Positions 23,557-34,000 of a stretch of DNA of 64,000 bases are shown piece after piece. The position numbers and the translations under genes are program-made. How positions within the stretch are numbered: position 1 is the first letter of the stretch; each line of letters opens with the position of its first letter. The notes below the pieces were generated by a model, which ran no database searches, was not told where the DNA came from, and saw nothing but the letters and a program-made list of their open reading frames with translations. The DNA comes from Diploptera punctata (Eukaryota; Arthropoda; Insecta; Blattodea; Blaberidae), in NCBI GenBank assembly GCA_030220185.1, contig JASPKZ010003422.1:1-64000 (forward strand), given 5' to 3'.

Positions 23557-23822
23557 CGGCGGCTGTGCGGCAAAGGCAGTTAGATGCTCACCTCTCGGTC
23601 ACTACATGTGGGTATCATGGTGGACAAAACGGAGATTGGTCAGGTTTTTTTCAGGGTTTCTCCTGTTTTCCTCTGCCACAAATTTCATTCCACCATTTCC
23701 CGACACTTGTCTCATCCATTTCATTCATCCGCCCCTGTGACGGTGCATGAGTGCACTCTCATCATTCACAGACCTCAGGGGCTTCATATCATCTCATCCC
23801 TCGGCCCGACCCTGAGTTGAGA
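23557..23822 (+). repeat. SINE-like repeat, family D (single copy here)
   Basis: Starts GGCGGCTGTGCGGCAAAGGC and continues with GC-richer sequence ending CGACCCTGAGTTGAG. It resembles the other tRNA-headed elements in style, but no second copy in the window confirms it. Confidence 0.4.
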
Positions 23823-24102
23823 ATATTAATTATTATCATGATAAGTTATATGAGAAACAAGTACCACGGGGTAATGATCAAGCCAAGAGCAATTGCAAAT
23901 TATTACATTTATTTTAAAAGATGCTAACGTCCGTACATCGTAAATGAAAACACTAAAATAAAATGTAGGGGCCTATTTCTTAAAAACAAAACATCTTTCA
24001 CAAATAAATATAATTTTCTCTTAAATAATTATTGCAGTTTGTTTAGAGAATAACACACACAATTTAATATTGGGCTAACAAAATATTTGCATTCATAGCA
24101 AT

Positions 24103-24745
24103 AACTCACTGGCACTATCAAACCCATTCTTATTATATGTGGTTTCTTATATGTACTCACTGTTATGAAGTCTTCTCCATTCGCCTGTCCATCTCTTTTG
24201 ATTGATAAATCTTCCTAAGAACTTTATTCTCAAATACATGTATTTTTTTCTCCTACCTTAAAGTAAAAATCCATGTTTTGCATTCACAAAACTGGAGTAT
24301 AACAGTTTTATATATTTTCAGTTTAATGTTTTTTGAAAGGAGTTGGGACGACAAGAGTCCCTGTAATGCATAAGAGCATACATTTTCAGAATTTAGCCTA
24401 AGTTTAATTTTAATGTTTACCTCATTCCTGTTTGTAATTATTGATCATGGATGTATTAATTCAATAACTTCTTCAAAATTTCCCTCATTTGTCATTAACT
24501 GTCCATTTTTTTCCACAATTTACTATTGGCCTAACTGTCCATTTCCATTACATAACATATATTTCTACACGTGAACATACATTTAGCTTTATTAAAGTCT
24601 ACTTCCAGCCCCAATTTCTTAGTGTTACCCAATAGAGTGTGCGTATTGCCCCTTAGTCTCTCCTCGCTATCGCCTAATAATACTACATCATCAGCATAAA
24701 CGAGTGGCATAGCGCCCGGCAACACTTTCAAAAGTTGGAATTAAA
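24103..24745 (-). mobile_element. RTE LINE RT fragment
   Basis: The minus frame includes AMPLVYADDVVLLGDSEERL (motif C YADD intact) and LGLEVDFNKAKCMFTCRN. The 3' part (24103-24430) is present in broken frames. Confidence 0.85.
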
Positions 24746-25525
24746 CTCTTTGATATTTAATTAAAACGAAACATAATACCAGAACGAGATACAACAATGC
24801 ATTGATAGTAGTGTAAATGCTGTTAGCAATAGCAACTTAATAATATGCATTGTGTTACTTTATGCTGATGATGTAGTACTATTGGAGGACAACACGCACA
24901 CACTATTCAGTAACACTAAGGATTTAGGACTGAAAGTAAATATCAATAAAACTAAATATATGGTCACATGTAGAAATACATTATATAATGGAAATGGACA
25001 GCTAATGACAAATGAGGGAAATTTTGAGGAAGTGGCTGAATTCAAATACCTAGGAACAATAATCACAAATGGGAATTAGATACACAAAGAAGTTAAATAT
25101 AGGCTCAATTCTGGAAATGCGTGCTATTATGCATTGCAGAGACTCTTGATGTCCCAACTCCTTTCAAAAAACGTTAAACTGAAAATATATAAAACTATTA
25201 TTCTACCAGTTATATTATATGGATACGAAATGTGGACTCTTACTTTAAGGGAGGAAAATGAGATTACAAGTTTTTGAGAATAAAGTACTTAGGAAAATTT
25301 TTGGACCAAAGAGAGATGAACAAAGAGGTGAATGGAGAAGACTTCATAACAATGAACTACATGGTCTTTATAGGAAGCCAGATATAATAAGAACAGTTAA
25401 ATCCCGTAGACATGTGGCACGAATGGGGAATGAAAGACTTGCATGGAAGCTTCTTGTAGGAAAGCCAGAGGGAAAACGCCCAGTTGGTAGACCAAGAATG
25501 AGGTGGGAGAATAACATTAACTATG

Positions 25526-25825
25526 TAAAGTAAAGTAAAGTAAAGTGATCCCACAACAGACCCGGAGGCCCTTGGGGTAGTAGGAGGTTAGGGCTCCCAC
25601 TTTTTCTAGACAATCGGCACTTTATGTCAGCCCTGCGTGACGGCCGCCTTTACCCCCAGAACAAGCGTCTGGTACTCATTTCCGTTAGAGGCTGAGTCGA
25701 CCCCAGGGCCATAGTGCCGCCAGAGGGTTTGGGTCAGTTTAAAAATCCTGACCCCAACGGGACTTGAACCCTCGACCCTCCGGCTTGTAGCTCAGTGCCT
25801 TAACCACTACGCTACGGCGTGCCCC
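25526..25825 (-). mobile_element. SINE family B nested in LINE, 12-bp TSD
   Basis: ACATTAACTATG at 25514-25525 and 25826-25837 flanks a full complement-strand copy. The left edge has a TAAAG repeat, the SINE 3' tail. Confidence 0.93.
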
Positions 25826-25863
25826 ACATTAACTATGATTTGAGGGAAGTAGATTATACAGGG

Positions 25864-26143
25864 TTAAGGCACTGCGCTACAAGCCGGAAGGTCGAGGGTT
25901 CGAGTCCCGGTGGGGTCAGGATTTTTAAACTGACCCAAACCTTCTGGCGGCACTATGGCCCTGGGGTCGACTCAGCCTGTAACTGAAATGAGTACCAGAC
26001 GCTTGTTCTGGGGTAAAGGCGGCCGTCACGCAGGGCTGACAACCCGGCTGATATCAAGTGCCGATTGTCAAGAAAAAGTGGGAGCCTTAACCTCCTACTA
26101 CCCCAAGGGCCTCCTGAGGCCCGTAGTGGGATCACTTTACTTT
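25864..26143 (+). mobile_element. SINE family B nested in LINE, 13-bp TSD
   Basis: AGATTATACAGGG at 25851-25863 and 26144-26156. Inserted only 26 bp from the previous SINE's duplication, opposite orientation. The 5' head is truncated (starts TTAAGGCACTGCGC). Confidence 0.93.
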
Positions 26144-26361
26144 AGATTATACAGGGAATGATTGGAAAGTATTAGCTCAGGATAGGGATGTATGGAGGGC
26201 TTATGTCCGTGCGGCCATGAACCTATGGGTTCGATAGTGCCAGTGCGTAAGTAAGTAAATACAGAAGAAGAGCTATAGTTTACAACTATATAACTGAAAA
26301 ATCAAGTGCTAGTAGAAGTGCAGTAGAGCCCATTATTATTATCATAAGTATTATTAATGTT

Positions 26362-27029
26362 AAGGTAGAATATGTTTATCACTCACCTCATATTGTTCTT
26401 CTTATTTGATTATAAACTATGTTCCGAAACTAGTTTATATTGTTCTTCTTATTTGATTATAAACTATGTTCCGAAACTAGTTTATATTGTTCTTCTTATT
26501 TGATTATAAACTATGTTCCGAAACTAGTTTATATTGTTCTTCTTATTTGATTATAAACTATCCGAAACTAGTTTATATTGTCTTCTTATTTGATTATAAA
26601 CTATGTTCCGAAACTAGTTTATATTGTTCTTCTTATTTGATTATAAACTATGTTCCGAAACTAGTTTATATTGTTCTTCTTATTTGATTATAAACTATGT
26701 TCCGAAACTAGTTTATATTGTTCTTCTTATTTGATTATAAACTATGTTCCGAAACTAGTTTATATTGTTCTTCTTATTTGATTATAAACTATGTTCCGAA
26801 ACTAGTTTATATTGTTCTTCTTATTTGATTATAAACTATGTTCCGAAACTAGTTTATATTGTTCTTCTTATTTGATTATAAACTATGTTCCGAAACTAGT
26901 TTATATTGTTCTTCTTATTTGATTATAAACTATGTTCCGAAACTAGTTTATAATCAAATAAGAAGAACAATATGAGGCGAGTTCTACCTTAATGAATATA
27001 CCTCATAGTGAGAATTCCTAAAATAAGTT
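26362..27029. mobile_element. PLE-derived foldback element carrying a minisatellite, 12-bp TSD
   Basis: ATTATTAATGTT is duplicated at 26350-26361 and 27030-27041. Left end AAGGTAGAATATGTTTATCA with CTCACCTCAT, and right end ATGAGGCGAGTTCTACCTTA, are inverse of each other. The right side carries the asymmetric tail CTCATAGTGAGAATTCC typical of these PLE derivatives. The centre is a 47-bp tandem array. Confidence 0.85.
26395..26975. repeat. 47-bp minisatellite (~12 units) containing half a hammerhead motif
   Basis: Unit ATGTTCCGAAACTAGTTTAT plus TTGTTCTTCTTATTTGATTA, repeated about every 47 bp; one unit lacks GTT (near 26560). The unit matches the 3' half (stem II strand, GAAA, CTAG, TTTATA) of the hammerhead in the PLE copy at 56607-56660. 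The final unit flips orientation into ATAATCAAATAAGAAG. Confidence 0.92.
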
Positions 27030-27234
27030 ATTATTAATGTTTTTTATTAAAATCGTATAAAATGTTGTTTCTACCTTACTGGTCCTTTTCTCTCTCATTT
27101 TCCTACAAGGACATTCCATGTCACGCTTAATTTCCTTATTCCTGACACATGTCCAAGTGTATGATAGCTGTTCTTATGACACCTGATCATGTAGCCCACA
27201 GGTTGTCTTTTCCATTATTCACCTCTCTCTCTTT

Positions 27235-27990
27235 AGTCTATTTAACTGACGCCCCAAATGGAAGTCAATCACCATTCACGTTTCAATGATTTCTGTTTTA
27301 CAACCAATCACAGTCGTGTTTCACCAAATATTTATCAATATTAAATTTACCACATTAAAGAAAGCTCCTCCTTTTTAATATTCTGAACAGGTCTGACCAT
27401 TATTTTGCAGTGCCTGACTCTGTAAGAAATATGGCTACCAGATTGTATATACAGTGCATGGATGTCAACACATAGCGCTTGCAGGAGTTAATATAAAAAC
27501 ATTTGTAGCAATTTATTATACCACCAAAAAAAGAAACCACTGTTTGCACTTTCTTAAATGTATTTTTTCTCAGGTAATAATCCAGAAAAATATAATTGTC
27601 ATATTTACGTCATACAAAATCAGGAATGAATTAATATACCTACAGTTTGATGTATTTCATTTTTTCTCCACTAGAGAGCATTCTTACAATATTGCATTCC
27701 TTTGGCAATAAATAATATGATCTGGTTGCAGTGACGAACAAAAGAAGCAGATGAAGCGTACCTATCATTTCTCATTTGTTTTCAAACATCGCCGTTTACA
27801 TTAAATATATAAAAATTTTAAAATAACTATAGTTAAATAATGATTTGTGAGTAAACAGCTTAATTTTATTCGTTAAATAGTCCTAACAAATGTCACTCTT
27901 GATTTCCAAATTATCTAGATAAATTCACTCCTCACTTCGTGAGTCGTGGATTTATCAATAATTTGGAAATCACTCGTGGCATTACTTATG
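27235..27990 (+). repeat. Dispersed repeat R3, near full-length copy
   Basis: Runs from about GCCCCAAATGGAAGTCAATC to AATCACTCGTGGCATTACTT. Blocks are shared with 45715-46617, 50455-50930, 51400-51480, 52065-52155 and 41246-41345. No coding capacity; unknown non-autonomous element. Confidence 0.7.
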
Positions 27991-28149
27991 AAAAAGATAC
28001 GCTCAGACTGGGGTTTGAACCCAGGACCTTATGCACTTATTAGAGTAATAAATTTCACAAAGTATAAAGTAACTCAGCTATTTAAACATTCTTTAACATG
28101 TTTCTTATGGAAGTGGCAACGAAACGTCCAGTAAGAAGACAACCAGACC

Positions 28150-28870
28150 ACGGCCTATAAGCCCGGAAGACGAACCAAATATGGATCAAGACGCCGGCCG
28201 TGAAAGCCTACAATTATATACAAAAAGTACACTTCTAAAAGAAAAAGAAGAAAACATAAAATTTAAAAAAATTTACGTATCATCCATTGAAGCGCCAGAA
28301 CTTCCAATTTTTTTTATTTCAACATACAATTGGCACCAAATAAAGACTCCAGCACAATTAGATTAATTGGATCCAACAAGAAGAAGAATTAAGAATTAAA
28401 TGAATCATGATTTCTTCTTACCTTATACTTCTATGTTTTTTTAAACACAGCACTTCAGTATCAGCGACCCATTGTCACCATCATCAGCTGTTTTCACGAC
28501 TCATGTTTTCACGAGTCGTGAAAACAGCTGACGATGGTGACAATGGGTCACTGATACTGCAGTGCTGTTTTCAAAAAAAACATAGAAGTATGAGGTAAGA
28601 AGAAATCACGATTCATTTAATTCTTATGAATTGAACCTCATAATGTTAAAAATTCCCAAATTTGATGTATAAGAGAAGAAGAAAACAAATCAGAGATTTA
28701 TCAGATTAAATGTGCAAAATGTGAAAAAGTCTAGATACGTAAAACAATGAGAAATTTAAAAACCAGAGTGAAAGAACACCTCAGAAATATCAAGAATGGG
28801 GAAGATGCAGTAGCCGCCCAATGCATGGTCAGAAAAATAGTTAAATGCAAGGCTTTCACTGCCGGTAATC
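28150..28870 (+). mobile_element. PLE protein fragment (linker and GIY-YIG), split by a nested palindrome
   Basis: 28181-28366 reads YTKSTLLKEKEENIKFKKIY and the right part 28684-28830 reads ENKSEIYQIKCAKCEKV, then [19 protein letters not shown]. These are consecutive parts of the PLE C-terminal region (compare 57310-56617). The palindrome at 28389-28673 interrupts the codons just before ENKSG. GIY is mutated to EIY and the frame is broken, so dead. Confidence 0.8.
28389..28673. mobile_element. Foldback PLE-derived element 3, nested, ~10-bp TSD
   Basis: Arms of about 110 bp mirror around 28505 (ACGAGTCGTGAAAACAGC versus GCTGTTTTCACGACTC). The right arm has CTGACGA, stem GGTGAC, GATA and CTGCAG. 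The right end carries the tail ACCTCATAATGTTAAAAATT. AGAAGAAGAA flanks at 28379-28388 and 28674-28683, joining the host PLE frame exactly. Confidence 0.85.
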
Positions 28871-29035
28871 ATAATATTAACAGATTCCAGGCTATGTGGC
28901 CACTGTCCAGGAGGGCATCTTCAGAGGGGACACTTGCCACTGTCCGCAGTTGAGGGAGAAACGTCTGGAAGAAACACCATCATGTACCACGGCCACATAG
29001 TCCAGAATCGCTTAATATTATGGTCAGAAAAACAT
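28858..29035. repeat. Second hairpin type with hammerhead-like pieces
   Basis: The complement contains CTCTGAAGATGCCCTCC (from about 28930) and the plus strand has GGGAGAAACGTCTGG. Outer blocks AGGCTATGTGGCC and GGCCACATAGTCC are mirrored. Resembles a rearranged PLE terminus of another family. Confidence 0.4.
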
Positions 29036-29050
29036 CAAATCAAAGGAAGA

Positions 29051-29275
29051 CTAAGGGTCGTATCTATGAATGCATTAGACCGTAAAAGTCGTTCTCAGCT
29101 TGTACTCTGCTGAGAAAGTTGCATCCAAAGACGTTTTTATGTACCCAAAAATCTGTTCATGCGATAATAATTGTTGAAATTCCTAAGCTACCTGGCGAGG
29201 TGACTTTGCAGAGAATGAATTGTGAGCAACCCGATGGGAACCGATGTACTTTGAAACCTTGAGGCTTTATCCAAG
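29051..29275 (+). mobile_element. PIF/Harbinger-type fragment
   Basis: Begins GGGTCGTATCTATGAATGCA directly after TAA and matches the first ~220 bp of the copies at 4906 and 63300. Truncated before the coding part. Confidence 0.65.
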
Positions 29276-29284
29276 AAAACATAA

Positions 29285-29600
29285 ACTATGAGGTAAAATA
29301 AAAAATGACTCACTGAACGAGATAATAATCATTTCAATTCATCAAAGAAAAGTTTTTTGAAAACTCACCTCATAAATTTCGTGCTTTTCACAAAACTGTG
29401 GTTTCAAGCGAAATCTCATCCATCTTCAGTCAAAACTCCAACTGATGAAATTCTTCCACCGTCAACTCATCTATCTTCTGTGCTACCATCTATGGTTGAA
29501 TTTATAAACTTCAAAATTAAATTTTGTTCGTTAGGAATACAGTATTATCCCTATTTTACACTTTTCAAAGGACCACGGGGAAAATTGTGTAAAAATAGGG
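29285..29600 (-). mobile_element. PLE 3' fragment
   Basis: The minus strand includes CTGAAGA with GAAACCACAG downstream and codons for a short C-terminal repeat. Tail sequence ACTATGAGGT sits at the left. Confidence 0.6.
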
Positions 29601-29639
29601 GAAAGTGTAAATTGAGGGAAATGAAGATGAGTTAGAAAA

Positions 29640-30520
29640 TGTTGACCCCCATCATGTGTCATATAAACATGCAATTTCCAATAGTCTATTACACAGATTG
29701 ATAAATAATCCACTTAATGTAGAAGATTTTGATAATGAATATAACCATATTGTACATGTTGCTAAAATAAATGGTTTTGATGAAGACATAATAAAGAATA
29801 AATTAGAGAAATTTAAACAAACAGAAAAGGTTACAGGAATACACCACCCTACAACATGATTCCAAGAAAGATGTAAAATTCAAGAAATTTACTTACCATT
29901 CTGAAGTTCATAATAAGTTTCAAAAAATTTTCAGAAAATTTAATATAACATTGGCTCCAATTAACAAATTCAGCCTGGGTAATCTTCTGTTAACTAATAA
30001 TAAAGTTAACACCCCAGACAACAAAAAATCTGGAATTTATCAAATTGATTGCAAAGATTGTAACAGGATATATATAGGAAAAACAAAAAGGAACTTGGAA
30101 ACTTGTAAAAAAGAACACTTCAGAAACATAAAGAATATAGCAGCACATGTTTATTAGAGCATCATAGGATTGAAAAAGAAGCAAAACTTTTGAAACATCT
30201 ATCTAAACCTTTGGATTTAACAGTTTGGGAAAAAATATATATTCAAAAAAACCATGCTAGAACCATGAACTTAGAGATTCCAGACGAACCGAGCTTGATT
30301 TCAGAGTTCTTCAAAAATACAACAGATGGCAGTTTAGAAAATGATTCCTTCAAAAGAACACCAGATGGCAGTTTAGAAAATAATTCCTTCAAAAGAACAC
30401 CAGAAGGCAGTTTGGATAATTACAGGCAAAAGAAAAAATTGACAGTCGTGAAAACAGCTGAAACTGTAGTACTGTGTTTAAAAAAACATAGAAGTATGAG
30501 GAAGAAGAAATCATGATTCA
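29640..30520 (+). mobile_element. Longest PLE coding fragment (post-RT linker, GIY-YIG domain, C-terminus)
   Basis: 29656-29859 reads ISNSLLHRLINNPLNVEDFD; 29951-30157 reads [40 protein letters not shown] and KRNLETCKKEHFRNIKN, with GIY and YIG motifs of the endonuclease. 30190-30516 reads [20 protein letters not shown] then a 13-residue repeat. PLEs are reverse-transcriptase elements with this GIY-YIG endonuclease; the RT itself is absent here. One frameshift near 30150. Confidence 0.88.
30310..30425 (+). repeat. 39-bp coding tandem repeat in PLE C-terminus
   Basis: Three units starting at 30310, 30349 and 30388 encode FKxTxDGSLENxS-type 13-mers. Similar in-frame duplications occur near 35930 and 38470. 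Confidence 0.8.
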
Positions 30521-30597
30521 TTTAATTCTTATGACCCCCCCCCCATACTCTGCACCCAATCCAGAACACGAAAAAAATAACAAATGGGGATAATACA

Positions 30598-30760
30598 TTA
30601 CACTGTATCAAAATTCATCAATCTACATTTATTTTTCTGAATGCATATGTTCTCCCAAACTGTCAATTCTAAAGATTGTTTTAAAAAATTTAAGAGTTGA
30701 GTTTTCAGAAAAAATTTCTCCGAAGATTTTAAATGCCTCATAGTGTTAATCCCTAAAAAA
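30598..30760 (-). mobile_element. PLE C-terminal fragment downstream of TOP3B stop
   Basis: The minus frame reads FLKQSLELTVWENICIQKNK. Begins 46 bp below the TOP3B stop codon, so the 3' UTR of the gene is likely partly PLE-derived. Confidence 0.75.
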
Positions 30761-30805
30761 GTAACAGTAATCATATACAATCATCCAAACGGAGTAAATT
30801 ATTAT

Positions 30806-31015
30806 CTACACAAAATAAGCTGCCAATTGTGCCATCTTATCTTTCGGGGGTTTTGGTTTGCCCCTACTGCGACCTCTTCCACTTCTGCCACGAGTAGCTC
30901 TGTTTCCAGTTGGTCGTGGCACTGCTCGGTGCTTCTCAACAAGTGGCGTGAAGTAAGGCGAGCAGAAGACACATCCACTCATCTCGGTTATCTCCTTCGG
31001 AAGTTTGGTTTTCTC
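30806..31015 (-). CDS. TOP3B: TOP3B terminal exon L (RG-rich tail and stop)
   Basis: Visible residues 640-708 and stop TAG (30808-30806). It begins [20 protein letters not shown], then an RG-rich stretch ([14 protein letters not shown]) typical of the RNA-binding box of TOP3B, and ends [12 protein letters not shown]. The identical KDKMxxLAAYFV ending is a family signature. No clear AATAAA was assigned; downstream sequence is PLE debris. Confidence 0.96.
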   Translation of the reverse strand, partial: EKTKLPKEITEMSGCVFCSPYFTPLVEKHRAVPRPTGNRATRGRSGRGRSRGKPKPPKDKMAQLAAYFV

Positions 31016-34000
31016 CTGCAAGTATCATGTTATATTTACTTAGTTTTATTAAAGCTCAAACCCCAGATCTCTCATCAGTTATAATATAAACATGTGTAAT
31101 GTTTTTGGTTGATGGTGAGACAAGAACATAAGAATGGATACCAAATTACAAATTTCTAAATCCATAATTCCATGCACGCTAACATATGGTTCAGAAACTT
31201 AGCAGTTGAATAAAGCTTATGTCTACTGAAATGGATTGTTTTAGATGCTCAACTAGATAAGAATCAAATGAATCGTGAATTCTTCTTACCTCACACTTCT
31301 ATGTTTTTTTAAACATGACTGAAATCAGCTGAGGATGGTGACGATGGTCGCCGATACTGCGGTGCTGGTGTTTAAAAAACATACAAGTATGAGGTAAGAA
31401 GAATTCACGATTCATTTGATTCTTATCAATAAAACCTCATAATGTTAAAAATTCCCAAATTTATTATATGGTTGGTTGGTTGGTTGGTATCTAATGTCGA
31501 GCACTTGATAATGAAATCATTCGCTCTCTTGCACTCCAATATTTAGCAGAAAGGCTGGTCTCTTCTACAAAAGCTGGACAACGGAGGAGATGGTTTCTTT
31601 CCATATCTTCATTTAAATTGCAAAAAGGGCATTTAGGTGAATCTGTTATGCCAATTCTGTGTAGGTGTTTATTCAAGCAGTCATGTCCCGTTAGCAGTCT
31701 GAATGTTGCTACTGCAGATTTTCTTTGTAATGTAGTAATGTCATAAGCTTGTAGATTTTCCCATTCCTTTCCAGATGTTTTGGTGGTGTATTCTTCTCTA
31801 AGTTTATCGATGTATTTATTTGAGATAATTCTTTTGATAGAGTGAAAGGAAACTGGAGCAGAAGTTGGGTTTGAAACAATTTTGCTACCCTTCTTGGCTA
31901 GAAAATCGGCTATTTCATTGCCTGTCACTCCACAATGGGCCGGAATCCATTGAAGTACAACTTTTTTATGTAGACAGGATAAATGTTTTATCATTTTGTG
32001 ACATTCGATAATTTTGATGCTTTTGGGTGTTGTGTCTCGTGTTATAGCAAGAATGGCTGCTTTGGAGTCACATAGAATTACAACTTTTGTAAATTTTTGG
32101 ATGTGATATAAAAGATTTTGTAAACTTAAGAAAATTGCTAGAATTTCGCCATCAAAGTTTGTTGAATTTGTGTTTAGTTTACGATAAAAGGAAAAAAGTG
32201 GACATACTGCACCAGCACCAGTGCCACCATCATTTGGTAGGCTGGAGCCATCTGTAAAAATATGTATCCATTCAGGAGCTGGGTATCTTAGATTTATCAT
32301 TTTCAGTGACATTTGTTTTAAAATATATGGAGGAGTTTCAGATTTCTTGATGTCTTCTGTTAAATGAAGGTTATATTCGATTTCCAAAAATTCTAGAGGG
32401 TTGTTTCTCATCTGCATATTTTCTTTTGAATGTGGAAGTTGCAATTTCTGTTTGATTTCTTGTACAATGCTTAGGAAGCTTTGCTGAGATTTTAAACATA
32501 CTTGTGGTTTTCTTTGGGTCCAGTTATTATGGGGTAGCCTTAAAAATTTTTCATACTGTGTGACTGCTGTTTTCTCAATTTCAAATGCTATGTTTGGGTT
32601 ATTTGTTAAGATTTGCATGGCAGTGATTGGTGTGTTGTTTTAACGGCTCCTGTTATCAGACGGAGGATTTGGTTCTGCAATTTATTAAGTTTTTCCACTT
32701 TAGTAGTTACTAGGATTTCTTCACAATATTGAAGTACAGGTTTTATGTACATTTGGTAGAAGGGTGTTTAGGGTTTGTGTGTTGCAACCCCACTTTTTCC
32801 CTGCTAATCGTTTTAATAATGGTAACCTTGTTTCTATCTTTGTACATATATTCTCCATGTGTTTCTTCCATGTTAATTTTGTGTCCAGAGTTATTCCTAA
32901 ATATTTTGCTTCATGTGTTTGAGTTAATAATTCACCCTCCAATTTCAGAGTGATGGGTAGTGGTTTTCTTTCTTAATGTAAATAGTTGATAATTTGTTTT
33001 CTGTATATTTATCTTCATTAAGTTCTGGGATGTCCAATTCTCTAACTGTATTAGTGATTGTTGGGCTATGGTTATTAATTGTTGACTTTGTTTTTCGGTT
33101 TGGAGACCCATATTACAACATCATCAGCAAAAAGTAGGGTTTTCGTTTCGAGCTTTTCTATATGCTTAGGTAGATCATTAATGTAGATATTGAAGAGAAT
33201 GGTACTGAGTACAGAACCCTGTGGTAAACCTCGATGTGTTTGTTGGTATTTAGAGAGGTGATTATTATACTTTGTAGCGATGAACCGTTGGATGAGAAAA
33301 TTACTGATCCAGAGTAGCATATTCCCTTGAATGCCTAAAGTCTGCATTTTTTCTAATAATTTATATCTCCAAATAGAGTCATATGCTCCTTGGAAATCAA
33401 CGAACATTGCCAGAGTGTCTTCTTTTCTGTTGAAACTGTCTTTAATAGCTTGACTTAGGTGTACAATTTGTTGATTTGTTGATTGTAATTCTCTAAATCC
33501 AACTTGATTGGGTGAAAGTAAATTATTGGTTTCTAAATACCAATTTAATCGATTTGAAATCATTTTTTTCATAATTTTAACAATTACACTAGTTAGTGCT
33601 ATTGGGCGATAATTTGAAAAAGTATTTGTTGATTTTTTTGTTTTCGAAATAGGTATTATAATAGCTTTTTTCCAATCATCAGGAACTTTTGTGTTCCAAG
33701 AAAGATTATAAGGGAGAGCAATTGAGTTTTGGCTTTATTGCCAAGGTGTTTGAGAAATTCTGCATGTATATTATCTGCTCCTGGAGATTTGTTTGATTTT
33801 AAACTATTAATGGCTATGTTTAACTCTTTAATGTTGAAATTCTTATTAAAGATATTATCTTTTGTACTGCTTGTTGATTTTATGTAATTTTTTAGGTTCT
33901 CTTTTATTGTTTTTTGTTCTTTTTTGTTCTCTGAGGACAAAGTATACGTGTTAGCGTAGTGTTTGTTGAATTTGTTGGCTATTTCACTTTCATTTGTAAT

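Larger units (their letters stand above)
24850..26250 (+). mobile_element. RTE LINE fragment carrying two nested SINEs
   Basis: Frames read YADDVVLLEDNTHTLFSNTK (RT motif C), EVAEFKYLGTIITNGN, VFENKVLRKIFGPKRDEQRG and [20 protein letters not shown], then after the SINEs the final RVR-type end and GTAAGTAAGTAA. The coding line is interrupted at 25526 and 25864 by SINEs with readable duplications. Confidence 0.9.

Noticed and set aside
26395..26975. CRISPR-like array
   Set aside because: Direct 47-bp tandem units without spacers, in a eukaryotic intergenic region and derived from a PLE terminus.
31472..31490. Telomere-like repeat
   Set aside because: TTGG repeats are the LINE's own 3' tail; insect telomeres are usually TTAGG and none was seen.
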